Shown here: positions 1 through 10,800 of the stretch, piece by piece
How positions within the stretch are numbered: the first letter of the stretch is position 1
How the letters are laid out: every line of letters begins with the position of its first letter
Source of the DNA: Notospermus geniculatus
Taxonomy: Eukaryota; Nemertea; Pilidiophora; Heteronemertea; Lineidae
Reading direction: 5' to 3'
Length of the DNA: 64,000 bases
Assembly (NCBI GenBank): GCA_002633025.1
Contig: NMRB01000762.1
Span: forward strand, 53,070 to 117,069
Translations under genes and position numbers: made by a program
Notes under the pieces: model-generated
The model's input: the letters and a program-made list of their open reading frames with translations, nothing else
Databases searched by the model: none
Told to the model about the DNA's origin: nothing

Positions 1-340
1 TCTGAGAATACCTGTGGTGCTGTCTCTGAGTGCCTGTGGTGCTGTCCTTGAGTGTCGGTGGAGCTGTCCTTGAGTATCAGTGGTGCAGTCTCTAAGTGCT
101 AGTGGTGCTGTCCTTGAGTGTCAGTGTCGCTGTCTCTAAGACGAAGTGCCAGTGGTGCTGTCCTTGAGTGTCAGTGGTGCTGTCTCTTAGTACCTCTGAG
201 AATGCCTGTGGTGCTGTCTTTGGGTGTCAGATCAGTGGTGCTGTCTCTGAGTGCCTGTGGCACTGTCTCTTTACTATCTCTGATTGCCAGTCCTATTATC
301 TCTTGCTGACTTCGAGTGCCAGCGGTGCTGTGCTGGGTTG
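1..340. repeat. Minisatellite, about 22-24 bp unit (copy 1)
   Basis: The stretch is made of diverged tandem units built on GGTGCTGTCTCTGAGTGCC and GGTGCTGTCCTTGAGTGTC. The units stay open in several frames on both strands, which explains the low-complexity open frames here. A second, longer array of the same repeat lies at about 14870-15330 and has the same right-hand flank. Confidence 0.85.
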
Positions 341-633
341 GGAAATGATGTGCGGTACTTGTACATCTGGTGCCAGCACCAACAGGGGCAGTTGAGTACA
401 CATTAGATGTTTATGTAGATTAATCTCTTAAATTGTCAGAAGGGAAGGTTTTCGCTGGGATGGCCTTGGTTTAAAACGATATCGTGCCTCAAATCTTGAA
501 CACAAAACTGAAGTTCGCTGTAAGTTCATACATTCACAAATGGAACAGCTGGCGTCGCCATAATCCCAGCATCTGTCATCATTGATTTTAATCATTTCGT
601 AAGCCTGATGCATTGATTTCTGGCAGAATAAAT

Positions 634-702
634 ATGAACTGTCGCGGTCGCGGTCAACAAATCACAGATTGCGCTGGACTCGAACAAGCCACATCGAATC
701 TG
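634..702 (+). CDS. Hypothetical first coding exon (copy 1)
   Basis: An ATG opens 23 codons (MNCRGRGQQITDCAGLEQ and five more) that run exactly into a consensus donor, CTG|gtaagt. The second copy at 15635-15703 encodes the identical peptide. The one base difference I see inside the exon is synonymous (CGC to CGT), which favours real coding sequence. I do not recognise the product and cannot place later exons with confidence. A possible acceptor (ttgcag) follows near 1270 in copy 1 and 15947 in copy 2. Confidence 0.45.
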
Positions 703-862
703 GTAAGTGCCGTCGCTTTCTCGTCATTTATGTCTTCTACATGTACTAGGTTGGCGTGGAAATTCTTTTTCACAAAACCTAGAGTTCTGGCATCAGTGGG
801 CCGACGCCGAATGTCGAATTTTAGCAAAAAAAACTCGGTTTCGTTCGTAAACCACACTTTAT

Positions 863-1179
863 AGGGAGGTTTCGAAATCAAACGATAAACGTAAACTTTA
901 CAACAACGTTATTTTTCATACGGTTCTACACATTAGTGAGTTTAAGAAACCAAACCTTAACGCTAACGCTAACGCTAATTACGTCAAAATGACGTCACCC
1001 CCAGAAGAAATACAACGAATTCATTCGATGTGACGTCAAAATGATGTCATAACGTTAGCGTTAGCGTTAACGTATGGCTTCTTAAACTCACTATTAACCA
1101 GATTTTATATTGCATTTTCGGTACAAAAATAACGTTGTCGTTAACGTTAACGTTTATCGTTTGATTTCGAAACCTCTCT
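863..1179. mobile_element. Palindromic MITE, AGGGAGGTTTCG ends, TAT duplication
   Basis: The ends are inverted copies beginning AGGGAGGTTTCGAAATCAAA. TAT flanks both sides (860-862 and 1180-1182). The second copy of the locus (near 15860) reads straight through a single TAT, so both filled and empty sites are present. A second, smaller element sits inside it. Confidence 0.85.
935..1092. mobile_element. MITE nested in the 863-1179 element, ATT duplication
   Basis: The inverted ends AGTGAGTTTAAGAA are flanked by ATT on both sides (932-934 and 1093-1095). Inside are inverted GCTAAC/GTTAGC runs and TGACGTCA-like words. It interrupts the outer element, so it inserted later. Confidence 0.75.
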
Positions 1180-1434
1180 TATGTTTCAGTTCACACACCG
1201 CAGTTTCTATTCGGCGTGCTGAGAAAAAAATCGGGGCTTATTTTGAGCTTACGAAACGCATTTTGTTGCAGGTGTCAATCAAAAGCGCTTCACATTATTA
1301 CCCTGCAGTTTCTCTATAGAAATCTTTTTGGAAAACTCAAAAGGCAGCTCATTCAGCGCTCACTGGGTCCTTCAGGACGAGTGGAGAATACAAACTGGCG
1401 ACCCGACAGGGAATCAAACCCGCTGCTTCTCGGT

Positions 1435-1855
1435 CATGAGTCCGACAAAAAATTCATAAAGCCTCGCTTATGTCGCCCTACGCTGTGATAGAAATAGCGT
1501 CAACAAGTTGCAACTGATAACTTATGTCACCACCGATTAGAAAAATACCGATCGGTCGCAACTACCTGGAACTAGTTTATCGCCGTCTTTTGAATGCTTA
1601 TGTCGACACTGATTTCTTTTGATTTTAAGTAAAACGTGCTGCTGAAGTTGAACACGTGCGATTTTCTGGATCTGGATATTTGTAGTTTGCAACTAGTTAC
1701 TCGCTGAAGCCCGAGAGCTTATGTCACCTAGTAGTTGTGACTGATTAGTTCCAACTACGCGCCGATTATCAGTTGCCAACTAGTTCTGACTGTACGTAAG
1801 GGCGACATAATAAAGCGAGGCTTGAGCCTTATAAATTTTTGGTCCGATGCTCATG
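1435..1855. mobile_element. Inverted-repeat element present only in copy 1
   Basis: Left and right ends are inverted relatives (CATGAGTCCGAC, then AAGCCTCGCTT and ATGTCGCCC). The second copy of the locus near 16890 lacks it. The interior repeats CTTATGTC four times (about 1468, 1522, 1599, 1718) with CAACTAGTT-like words between, so the core looks built from diverged tandem modules. Confidence 0.6.
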
Positions 1856-1927
1856 CTACTCAGAACGCTGGGTCAAGTGACGCTTCCCGCCTTGTGTCTC
1901 CGCGTTCGTAGTCAGTCGATCCTTATT

Positions 1928-2327
1928 AGGGAGGTTTCGCAAATCTAACGAAACACGAAGTACGAAATACGAAATTGGACTCATTCACTTCCATGACGTA
2001 ATGTATTTCAGAAGATGGTTGGTACCGCAGATATCGCCTGCTGCAAGAGCGTCTTTTAGCGTATTGCGTTAAACGGTAAGACTTACGGTGTATCTTGAAT
2101 TTATAAATTTCCACTTCGTATCTCCGAAGTGGAAACGAAAGATAAATTTCAAAGTTTAATAGGCCTATACACCATAACTCTTTCGGTTTAACGAAATAAG
2201 CTAAAACACGCTCTTGCAGCAGGCGATATTTGCGGTACCAACCATCTCCTGAAATACATTACGTCATGGAAGTGAAGTCCAACTTCGTATTTCGTACTTC
2301 GTTTTTCGTCATTTGCGAAACCTCCCT
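1928..2327. mobile_element. 400-bp palindromic MITE, AGGGAGGTTTCGC ends, ATT duplication
   Basis: The two halves are near-complete reverse complements. The ends are AGGGAGGTTTCGCAAATC and its inverse, flanked by ATT at 1925-1927 and 2328-2330. The second copy of the locus (near 16920) lacks it. Relatives lie at 28097-28373, 34048-34290, 42863-43231, 48850-49235 and, decayed, at 55581-55925. Confidence 0.85.
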
Positions 2328-3113
2328 ATTATATCACGACTGAGTATCGTGCCTTCAGTGCAAAAATGGAGGACGAACATGTTAACAAACACATGGATGA
2401 ACTGGACTTTAAAAGAACCTTATCCATTTAATTCATCTTTCCAGATTTTCCAAGATTTCATCTGACATCTGACGCTACACTAATTGCTTTTACCGAAGGC
2501 ATGAATACCGCACAGAAATTAGTAAGTAGTATACCAACGGCGGAAATGTGCAAGAGTCGCATCTTTTTGCAATTAATAAGGCCTAGCCCCGGGGCCAAGC
2601 CTGATATCTTTGACAGGACACGTTTCATATCTTGGCTCGTATAGGTAGCAGGGGCGGATCCAGGATTTTGGAAGGGGGGGGGACCGTCGCATGGCGAGCC
2701 CCGAAGGCGCGAAGCCACGACGGGGGTCTCGGTCCCCCCCAGAAAATTTTGAATTTTAGATGCGCTTAGATACGATTTTCAAGGCTCTGGGGGGCATGAT
2801 TTTCATGAAAAAAGCTCTGGTACGATGGGTTACAGAGCTCTGGTAGTCAAGAGATTAAAAGAATTGTAGGGGCATTTGAAGTTCTTGACGTTTCAATGGG
2901 GAACCGGAGGAACTAACATCACGACGTGGCGCTGTGGGCGGTGCGACCGAACTTTCTTTTTTCTAACGTTATTTCCATTTATTTAATTAACCAATTTTTT
3001 TGTTGGTCTTCCAAAAATACGGGGGGCCGCGGCCCGGTCGGCCCCCTCACAATCTGGGTAGGCCAATGTTTTGCCAGACATCGGTCAATTGTCACTTCCG
3101 TTTCCCGTTTCAG

Positions 3114-3230
3114 GTGGTCTTTGTTGCTGCTGTTGCCGTGGCAATGATGCAGGTGATGGTTGTCGTCGCCGAGTGCCCGAATAGTGAAAAACTGGAGAAC
3201 GGGATGTGCCCTAGCGGCGGAGAGGAATGA
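3114..3230 (+). CDS. Terminal exon of a small secreted or membrane peptide (hypothetical)
   Basis: After an acceptor (cccgtttcag) the frame reads VVFVAAVAVAMMQVMVVVAE, then CPNSEKLENGMCPSGGEE and a stop. That is one hydrophobic segment followed by a short Cys-containing tail, as in a signal-peptide-bearing peptide. AATAAA follows 28 bases after the stop (near 3258). The upstream exon with the ATG is not identified, so this may be spurious. Confidence 0.35.
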   Translation: MVFVAAVAVAMMQVMVVVAECPNSEKLENGMCPSGGEE

Positions 3231-3432
3231 TTGGTCAAATCCATTCTGTGTATGCAAATAAAATGATTCATTGAAGATTTTTTGTCGTTGGCTTTTCCTT
3301 GATTCCTTGACAATAGGCCTTATAAATTAATTTTGAATAATCACCCGAGCTGAGCGCCAAAGCGGCACCGATCAAGCTCTCTGGGCGAATTCATTGCACA
3401 GTAGGAGAAAACCAGAGTATCCCGTGTGGTAG

Positions 3433-3597
3433 CAACAATAAAATTACTTTTTTACACGCATTCACATAGGAAACGGACAAGCGCAAAGCGCAAAACGCAA
3501 AGTATGATACCTTTAGATTCATACTTTGCGTTTTGCGCTTTGCACAGTGTCCGTTTCCTATGTGAATGCGTGGTAGAAAAAGTAATTTTATTGTTGA
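3433..3597. repeat. Near-perfect foldback, about 165 bp
   Basis: The arms run from caacaataaaattact to its exact inverse agtaattttattgttg, with long arms through cattcacataggaaacgg. This is a MITE-like hairpin. No target duplication could be assigned. Confidence 0.75.
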
Positions 3598-4044
3598 TGC
3601 CACACATAAACATAGGGAACGGACAAGCGCAAGACGGAGAAGTATGCCGGGAGGTGACGGGCGGCGAATTGCGGCACTCACACGCGCACAGCCCACATCA
3701 GGCTAGGCTACTTGGGGCATAAGACCGTACCGGTAGGCATGTGGTCGGGGGACCGGAGGAACGGAGAAGGTCGACCGAGAAAACTCGTCCTAAACTAAAA
3801 AAGGGTAATGCACCGCGTTCTCATGGCACAACATCAACCTCTCCGGCGTCTAGGTGAGTACCGTCATTCGGAAAAACTCTTGGCATCTGTCCCAAGGTGA
3901 AGGTAAAGCCTTCCCCTTAATCATTGTTAATTTAAGACCTCGGCACCGTTTGCCAGCTGTTTACAGTGCCTATTGGCGAAGGGACATTCATTCAGAAAAT
4001 TTCGCGTTCAAATGTGGCGGTAGGCCTATTTCGAATTTCCCGCG

Positions 4045-4215
4045 CAAGGATGCGCAACTTTCCGACTCCGACTCCGACTTCAACTACGAGAATGAATTGC
4101 AGTCCGCTGACATTGATAAAAACGATGTGATAGACGTTTGCAAATCGTAAAATGCCATTAACTTTGTGGCAGAATAATTTTGACTCACAACCGAAAGTGC
4201 GCATAAATCGCAATC
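4045..4215. mobile_element. Left half of a palindromic MITE cut by the assembly join
   Basis: The half-element starts near GCGCAACTTTCCGACTCC and stops at the single n at 4216. Its last 87 bases (4129-4215) are identical to the first 87 bases after the n at 17852. The full-length relative is at 34447-34854. Confidence 0.8.
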
Positions 4216-4216
4216 N
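4216..4216. other. Single-n contig join
   Basis: The n separates the MITE half from unrelated sequence leading into WDTC1. The 87-base identity with 17853-17939 indicates that the true neighbour of this contig end is at 17853, not 4217. Confidence 0.8.
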
Positions 4217-4824
4217 GGTCAGAGGTCAAGGTCACAGTTAACTAGCTCTAGTGTAGTAAACTTCTCATCGGAAACCATTGACATCGCTCCGATGTCCTTT
4301 TCTTGTTAAGGAAAGAAAAGTGTCCAAGCCCCACGGATGGTTGCTGGACCTAATAAAGTATGACACTTATCTTTTGTGTTGAACAAAGGATAAGTGTCAC
4401 ACTTAGACTTAAGTAGTTTTATGAATATGGGCCCAGGCATCCTCAAACATTTGCATAAACTTTGAACGACATGTGGAAACAACCTTATAATCATTATCAA
4501 CACTAACCTTTTTTTCTTGTTTTCTTTATCGTCTCTGTGATCTTTGATTGGAGGTGGAGCATGTTTAGATAGACCCACTGTACATCCGTTGGTTGTACCG
4601 GGATGATGAATGCTGAAGCCGTTACTCGGGCAGGTCGTCTCTGAAATGTGACCAAAGACTCAAGAATCTTGCACTGTTAGGCGAGACTTTTTTATTCCTT
4701 GTTTCTCAATTTTTTTGAGGATAAATATTTGAGGAGGGCAGAAAAAAATTAAAAATAAATTTTATTTTTGGTAGCTTTTCACGTGCACCGGGTGCACCCC
4801 CTGGATCTCAGTCTGAAGTCATAC

Positions 4825-7800
4825 CTTTCACAACTCCATTACTCGTCATAGACAATGGAAGGTTGAACTTTATGGCATTCCTTTTCTTGTTGACATCAAA
4901 CAAATAGATCTGTTCCCCACCAAGATTGACCAATAACTCGTTCCCCTCGGGGCTAAATGTTAAGTATGTTGACGCCAGGGTTCGGTACCGTTTCTTGTAA
5001 TCTTGTTGTTTATGTGGCAAATGACCTGGAAACAAAGAAATTGGAAGTTTGAAATCTGCATCGTTCATATATAGAGGTTCTTCACCTGACGTCACATTTC
5101 CATGACGACATGATGCCTCCATATTGGCCGTCAAAAAGTCAAGCGACGTCACGGCATAAACAAAGCATCAACACACAGATCCTGACGTCAACATGTCATG
5201 ATGTGATAGCTCTGAAGTCACCGCCGGCCATTTGACGGCCAACATGGCCGATTCTTTGCAGTCACATGAGGCGATCATTTTTTTATACCTTGGTCCTCGG
5301 GCTTTTTGGACAGACTTGTCAGAGAGGAGGGCGGGAAAAAAATAAAAATAAAATTTTATTTTTCATTATTTTTCAAGTCCTCGCACTGTTTATGACTTTA
5401 CTTTTGGAGAGGAGGATAGAAAAAAATTAAATATTTTTATTGAAAATAAATTTTTATTTTGAAAAAAATAAAAATGGTCAACCTTGCCATTATGAATTAC
5501 AACTTAAACAGACAGAATTATCCTGATACATGTATCATTCAAACTGATATTAAAGCTTTAAAAAGACATCACTGAAGAACATTTAGGGCCGATTTCACAA
5601 AGTGTGTTTAAAGAATTTGAACATAGGCATCACGAAATTTATTTCAGAAATTGGGGTCATATGAGAGCGGCGGTAGGAAAAAAATAAAAACCCGTGGGTC
5701 AGTTTCAAGGCGGCGGGCGGAAAAAAAATAAAAATAAAATTTTATTTTTATTCTATTTGGTGTATTTTGCAGAGCGGAGGGCCCGAGGACAGGCTGAAAA
5801 TAAATGTTTATTTTTATTTTTTTTCTTGACGTTTTCCGACCGGCTGGCCCGAGGACCAAGGTATAAAAAAATGATCGCCTGACTATCGTGACGTCAGTGA
5901 AGAACCCCTATGATTAGAAATTCTTGAACAGGTGAGACTAGAGCCAGTGGGTTAACACTCAGAGTGAACTTCTTATTTAGTGTCTACATGTGTGCAGAAA
6001 AGAAACTGGAGGGGGTAAGAAGGAAGGAAATTTGGCTAGGGAGGGAGGAAGGGAAGAAGGAAGGAAGACGGAACAACAGAGGAAAACTGATTCATTCAAG
6101 GATCAAGTTTCAAGAACAATGTCAAATGGATGAACCCTTTACACAGAAGAATTTGTCAATCATTCTCAACTCTTAGAATAAAGGCCCTGCTCCACGTGAC
6201 AGTTTTCTGTCGAAAGTTTGCTGTCAGATAGTCAATTATTGCTGTCAGACAGCAATAATTGGTGTCATACAGTACTGTCATACAGTACTGTATGACAGCA
6301 GTTATTGCTGTCTGAGAGCAATAATTGACTATCTGACAGCAAACTTTCGATAGAAAACTGTCACGTGGAGAGGCGCCATAGGAACCAGCTTCAGATTGGC
6401 CAGTTTTCTCAACTTCCATTGCTTAGTCAGTGACAAGTAAACTGGCCGGTTCTGGAACTTATTGTGAGAGGTGCTCTGGTCACAAAATACATGTACCGTA
6501 TTTTCGCGACTATAGGGCGCACCTGACTATAAGGCGCACCCCCTAATTTCACCCTAAACCCTTGACGAAATCCATACATAAGACGCACTGCCCTATAAGA
6601 CGCACCTCCCTATAAGACGCAGTCATCAGGTGAACCACAGCAATGTTATGCATCAAACTGACCTGGTTGTATGATTAATTAGCTTGTTGTGACAAGCTAA
6701 TTAGCTTGTTGTGACACTTCTGATCAAATTTTCGGACTCTATCTGCAGATAAGGCGCACCACCCTATAAGGCGCACCCCCAATTTTAGACCCTTCACCAT
6801 GAAAAAAAGCCGCGCCTTATAGTCCGAAAAATACGGTATGCCTTATTCCCAGTGACAATAAACCAAACAGAATATCAGTATTTTTCTTCATATTTTTCGC
6901 ATCACAAGTTGAGGGGCTCATTCCATTCTCAAGTTCATCATTTCAAAGAAGTTGAGGGTCTGGCAGAGTATTTGGAGCAATGAACCACAGACCTGTCAGG
7001 CACAAGTCCAATGCCTTGTCACTACATCACCACACTTCACCTTCAACTTACAGTAACACCATCAAGACAGAACATCAATGAATAGTCAAATGGTTTACCT
7101 GCTACATAATACTGCACAGCATCAGCAGGCAATTTAAACTCCTCCTCATCTGAGAACATTTCAATAATATTTTGTCTTTCCAAGAGTGACCTGCTGGTGA
7201 AATAACAGGTGGTACATTGTTAGGTTGGTGAATCTAGGATGGGGAGCGATCCATGCAAGTCAATCCTTCGATCTTGAAAGCTTTTGGAACAAGAGCTTAG
7301 ATTTTTATTACAGAAGCAAACAGAAATGGTGAATGGTGAACAGGGACGGATCCAGGATTTCGGGAAAGAGGGGGCGCAGTGTGCTAGAAACATTGAAATC
7401 TGCGGTGAATTTCAATGATTTGCTCCAAATTTCAGAATTTCACGTTCGATTTTAAAGATTTTTTGGCCGAAAGGGTGTGCGTGCAGCGGGTGCGCTCCCC
7501 CTTGGATCCGCGCCTGGTGAATGTCTTTTTCAGTTCACCAGATTAGTCGGGTCAAAATATGAAATATATGGCCCAAACCCCAAAAAAATTGCAACAAAAT
7601 GTTTTATTGTTTTAAATGCAAAGGTAGACCATACTGAGCTCCAGAAAAAAAGTCTCCGGAAATCTAACCCCGGGAAAGGGGTTAATTTGCAAAATACATT
7701 TATGGGGTGTAAATCCAACCGTTCATAAGTTAGTTGTACATCGGTTCCCATTCTCCTGTACAAAGCTCTGTTCTTGGGCCCAATGGTAAAGTCAGTTCCA

Positions 7801-10800
7801 GATTGCAAATTGCAAATTAACCCCTTTCCCGGGGTTAGATTTCCGGAGACTTTTTTTCTGGAGCTCAGTATGGTCTACCTTAGCATTTAAAACAATAAAA
7901 CATTTTGTTGCAATTTTTTTGGGGTACAATCTTATATTGACCCGACTAGATGGTGATAGCTTCTTGTTCTTTCAAGTGACAAGACAAAGGATGAAACTAC
8001 ATGAATACTTTGGGTTAAGTTTGTGTCAAACAGTGCAAAACAGGGTTATATCCAGGCCATTTTAGAGCGGCGGCGCACCGTGCCGCTAAAAGGGGGCACA
8101 CTGTGCCGTTTTTAACCCCCTGGACGCCATGCCCCTAAAATTTTTTTTTTTTTTTTTAGGTTTTTAGTACCGTACCCCCAGACCCTCTGTCATGGTCCCT
8201 TTTGGTCATATCACCTTAGAAACTGGCTTGGCTGTTGACTGGAGTTATTGGGACCTTTTTAACTGACAAGCTTCTCAAATTCCGTTTAGTAGAAATGTCA
8301 CGAATGAAAAGTGCCCTTTCCTAGGTTGAAGTGCCCTTTTCACAAAGATTGCACCGTGCCCTTCTAAAATCCTAGAAATAACCCTGCAAAATGATCAAGA
8401 GCCCAGACGTATACAGTTGATGTGGAATTCGAAGCTTGTAGATTCATCTTCTTGTGATTTCACACCATCTGTATTCGAATAGGACTGGAATTTTGTAGCG
8501 TATCTACCTGCCACATAATACTCAACGGATTTCTCGGGGAGCATGAAGTCAGAGTTGTCGGTCAGGTCATTGTGAAAAACAGCTTTCCAGGGGAACCTTT
8601 AAAAACAACACGTATAGGCATGACCTTGAAAAATGCCGAGTAACAAGAAAGTATCACTTAGGAAAAACGTCTACGCTGCTGCAATGAACAAACTCCCTTC
8701 AATAACTTTCCATCTAAATCTTACAGCCGATGAAATGTACTTATATCATTTCGGGAAAGTTCCGATATTGGAAACGATTCCAATCTTGGCAACATTTTTT
8801 TTTTTTGGAAGTGGTTTCCGATTCCGATATCGGTAACGTTTCTCACTTTGGAAGCCCAGCGATTCTGGCACAACCAACCCTTTTGATGATGATAACTGAT
8901 GATTATCGATGATTGCAGCCAACTTACGCCAGCAATTCAGATGGTACGCTGTAGAATACTAGTTCACAGGTGCTGCCATCTGTTAATGAAAACATACACT
9001 TCCCGATTTTTGATTCTCATGTCCCGAAGTACCGCGCAAGTAGGCTAGGCCTACACTGATTCCGATATCGGAATCGAAAACCGCTTCCAAAAAAAGAAAC
9101 GTTGCCAATATTGGAATCGCTGGGCTTCCAAAGTCAGAAACGTTTCCAATATCGAAACTTTCCCGAACCGATATTCTTGGGTTGAACCCATTTACTGGAA
9201 CAAATCTGAAGATACAAACTATCACATCAGAACCCACCTTGATCCACCGTCCGATGGAAACTTAATACTTTTACACGTCAACATTCGTCGGTCATATATT
9301 CTGACGTACGGGTCGTTAGTTCCCACTGCCATCTGCTCCGGCCGCAGAGGGTTAATGGCAAGGCACTTAGCTTCGGCATGGGGGCCCATGTGAGCATTTA
9401 GATTGACCAGGACATTCTGAGGGTTAGGCCCGCAAGTCTCAGGGGCACGGAGGTCAAATTGCCTGCAAAGAAAGAAGTGATGGAACATCCTCTGAATACG
9501 ATAGTTGGGCTCAAGAACACAGAACGCTTGTAATGTTTCTGGGATTTAGAGCCACAACTTATCTTGGCATGGAGCAAGCGCTCCTCCTGCCAGTTCTTTA
9601 GCGCTTAGCATGAAAAGCCCCAACCAAAACACTTACATGATAGTGCCATCTTCTGCAGCACTCCAGAACATGAACGGGACATTGGGAGCTATGGCCAGGC
9701 GTTTGACACGGCCAGCATGACAGCTGAACACATGGCTGGTCTCCTTTGAGTTGAGGTCATGAACACGGATTTTACAGTCGGCAGCACCACTCACTATCAG
9801 GGAATCATTGGAATTGGGTAAAAACTGAAAACAAGAGCACATGCCACTTGTCAATAAATTTCATCTTCAGGCCTAGCAAAATAAATTGTGTGTTTCTGGT
9901 CATCGGCGATTTCCAAAAATCGAGGGTCGGACAGTCGGGATTTTACCAAAGGTTATCTAGAAGCCAGGAACAGCCTCAAAAGCTGCTCTGGCATCCATGA
10001 CTAAAGGCCTAGAGAGCAAAAGAGATTAATTTTGATAGATTTGATGCATTTTTGTGAAAACAATTTTTTTGTTTCCTAGCTGGTCAAAATTTCTGGTCGG
10101 AAAATTCCAAACACAGAATTTTTTTTGCTAAGCCTCATTATGAAGTTCTATGGGCGACTTCGGGGAGATGGTCCTCAAGATGTTTTTCCAGATGCCAGTG
10201 GTACCATGAGTTTTTAGTTTCAGAGTTTTCCTAAATGAAACAACCAATCATCACATGCACAGAATGCTTCCACTTACTTTTACAGAGAATATATTTCCAT
10301 GATGACCTGTCCTAACAGTGGTTAACTTTTTATGAAGGAATGGCTCCCAGACAACAATCTGGACATCATCAGAGCCACTGGCCAGGAGACTGAAATGAAG
10401 GATTAATTAAGACGGATTTTGAGTGGACTGTCTCTTACATGTATACCACCAAACTAATGATTAAATGCCAGTTAATTATACACTGCTACGTTTCAATAAT
10501 CACCATCCATGCCTTCTAGACCAAGGCTCAAAATAAGCGGTATCGCATTGCAATTTGCGACAGAAAAATCAGAAAGTGCGATATGGCCGAGGAGGTACAT
10601 TTGCAAAATTGCTACACATTGTTTTCAAGTAGAGACAGCCGTGGCTGGCCAGCAGCGGCCGTCGAGGAGTCAGTCAGTACATTGTACATCGGCAACTAAC
10701 AACACCAACCAAACCTCGCTTTCATGATTGTTACTCATGAGTCACAATATGTTCGCCATGCATGCGCAAGTGTTGTTGTGTGCGAGGTTGACATCAACAG

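Noticed and set aside
118-400. Several overlapping open frames rich in V, L, S and C
   Set aside because: They are translations of the 22-24 bp minisatellite, open in several frames on both strands.
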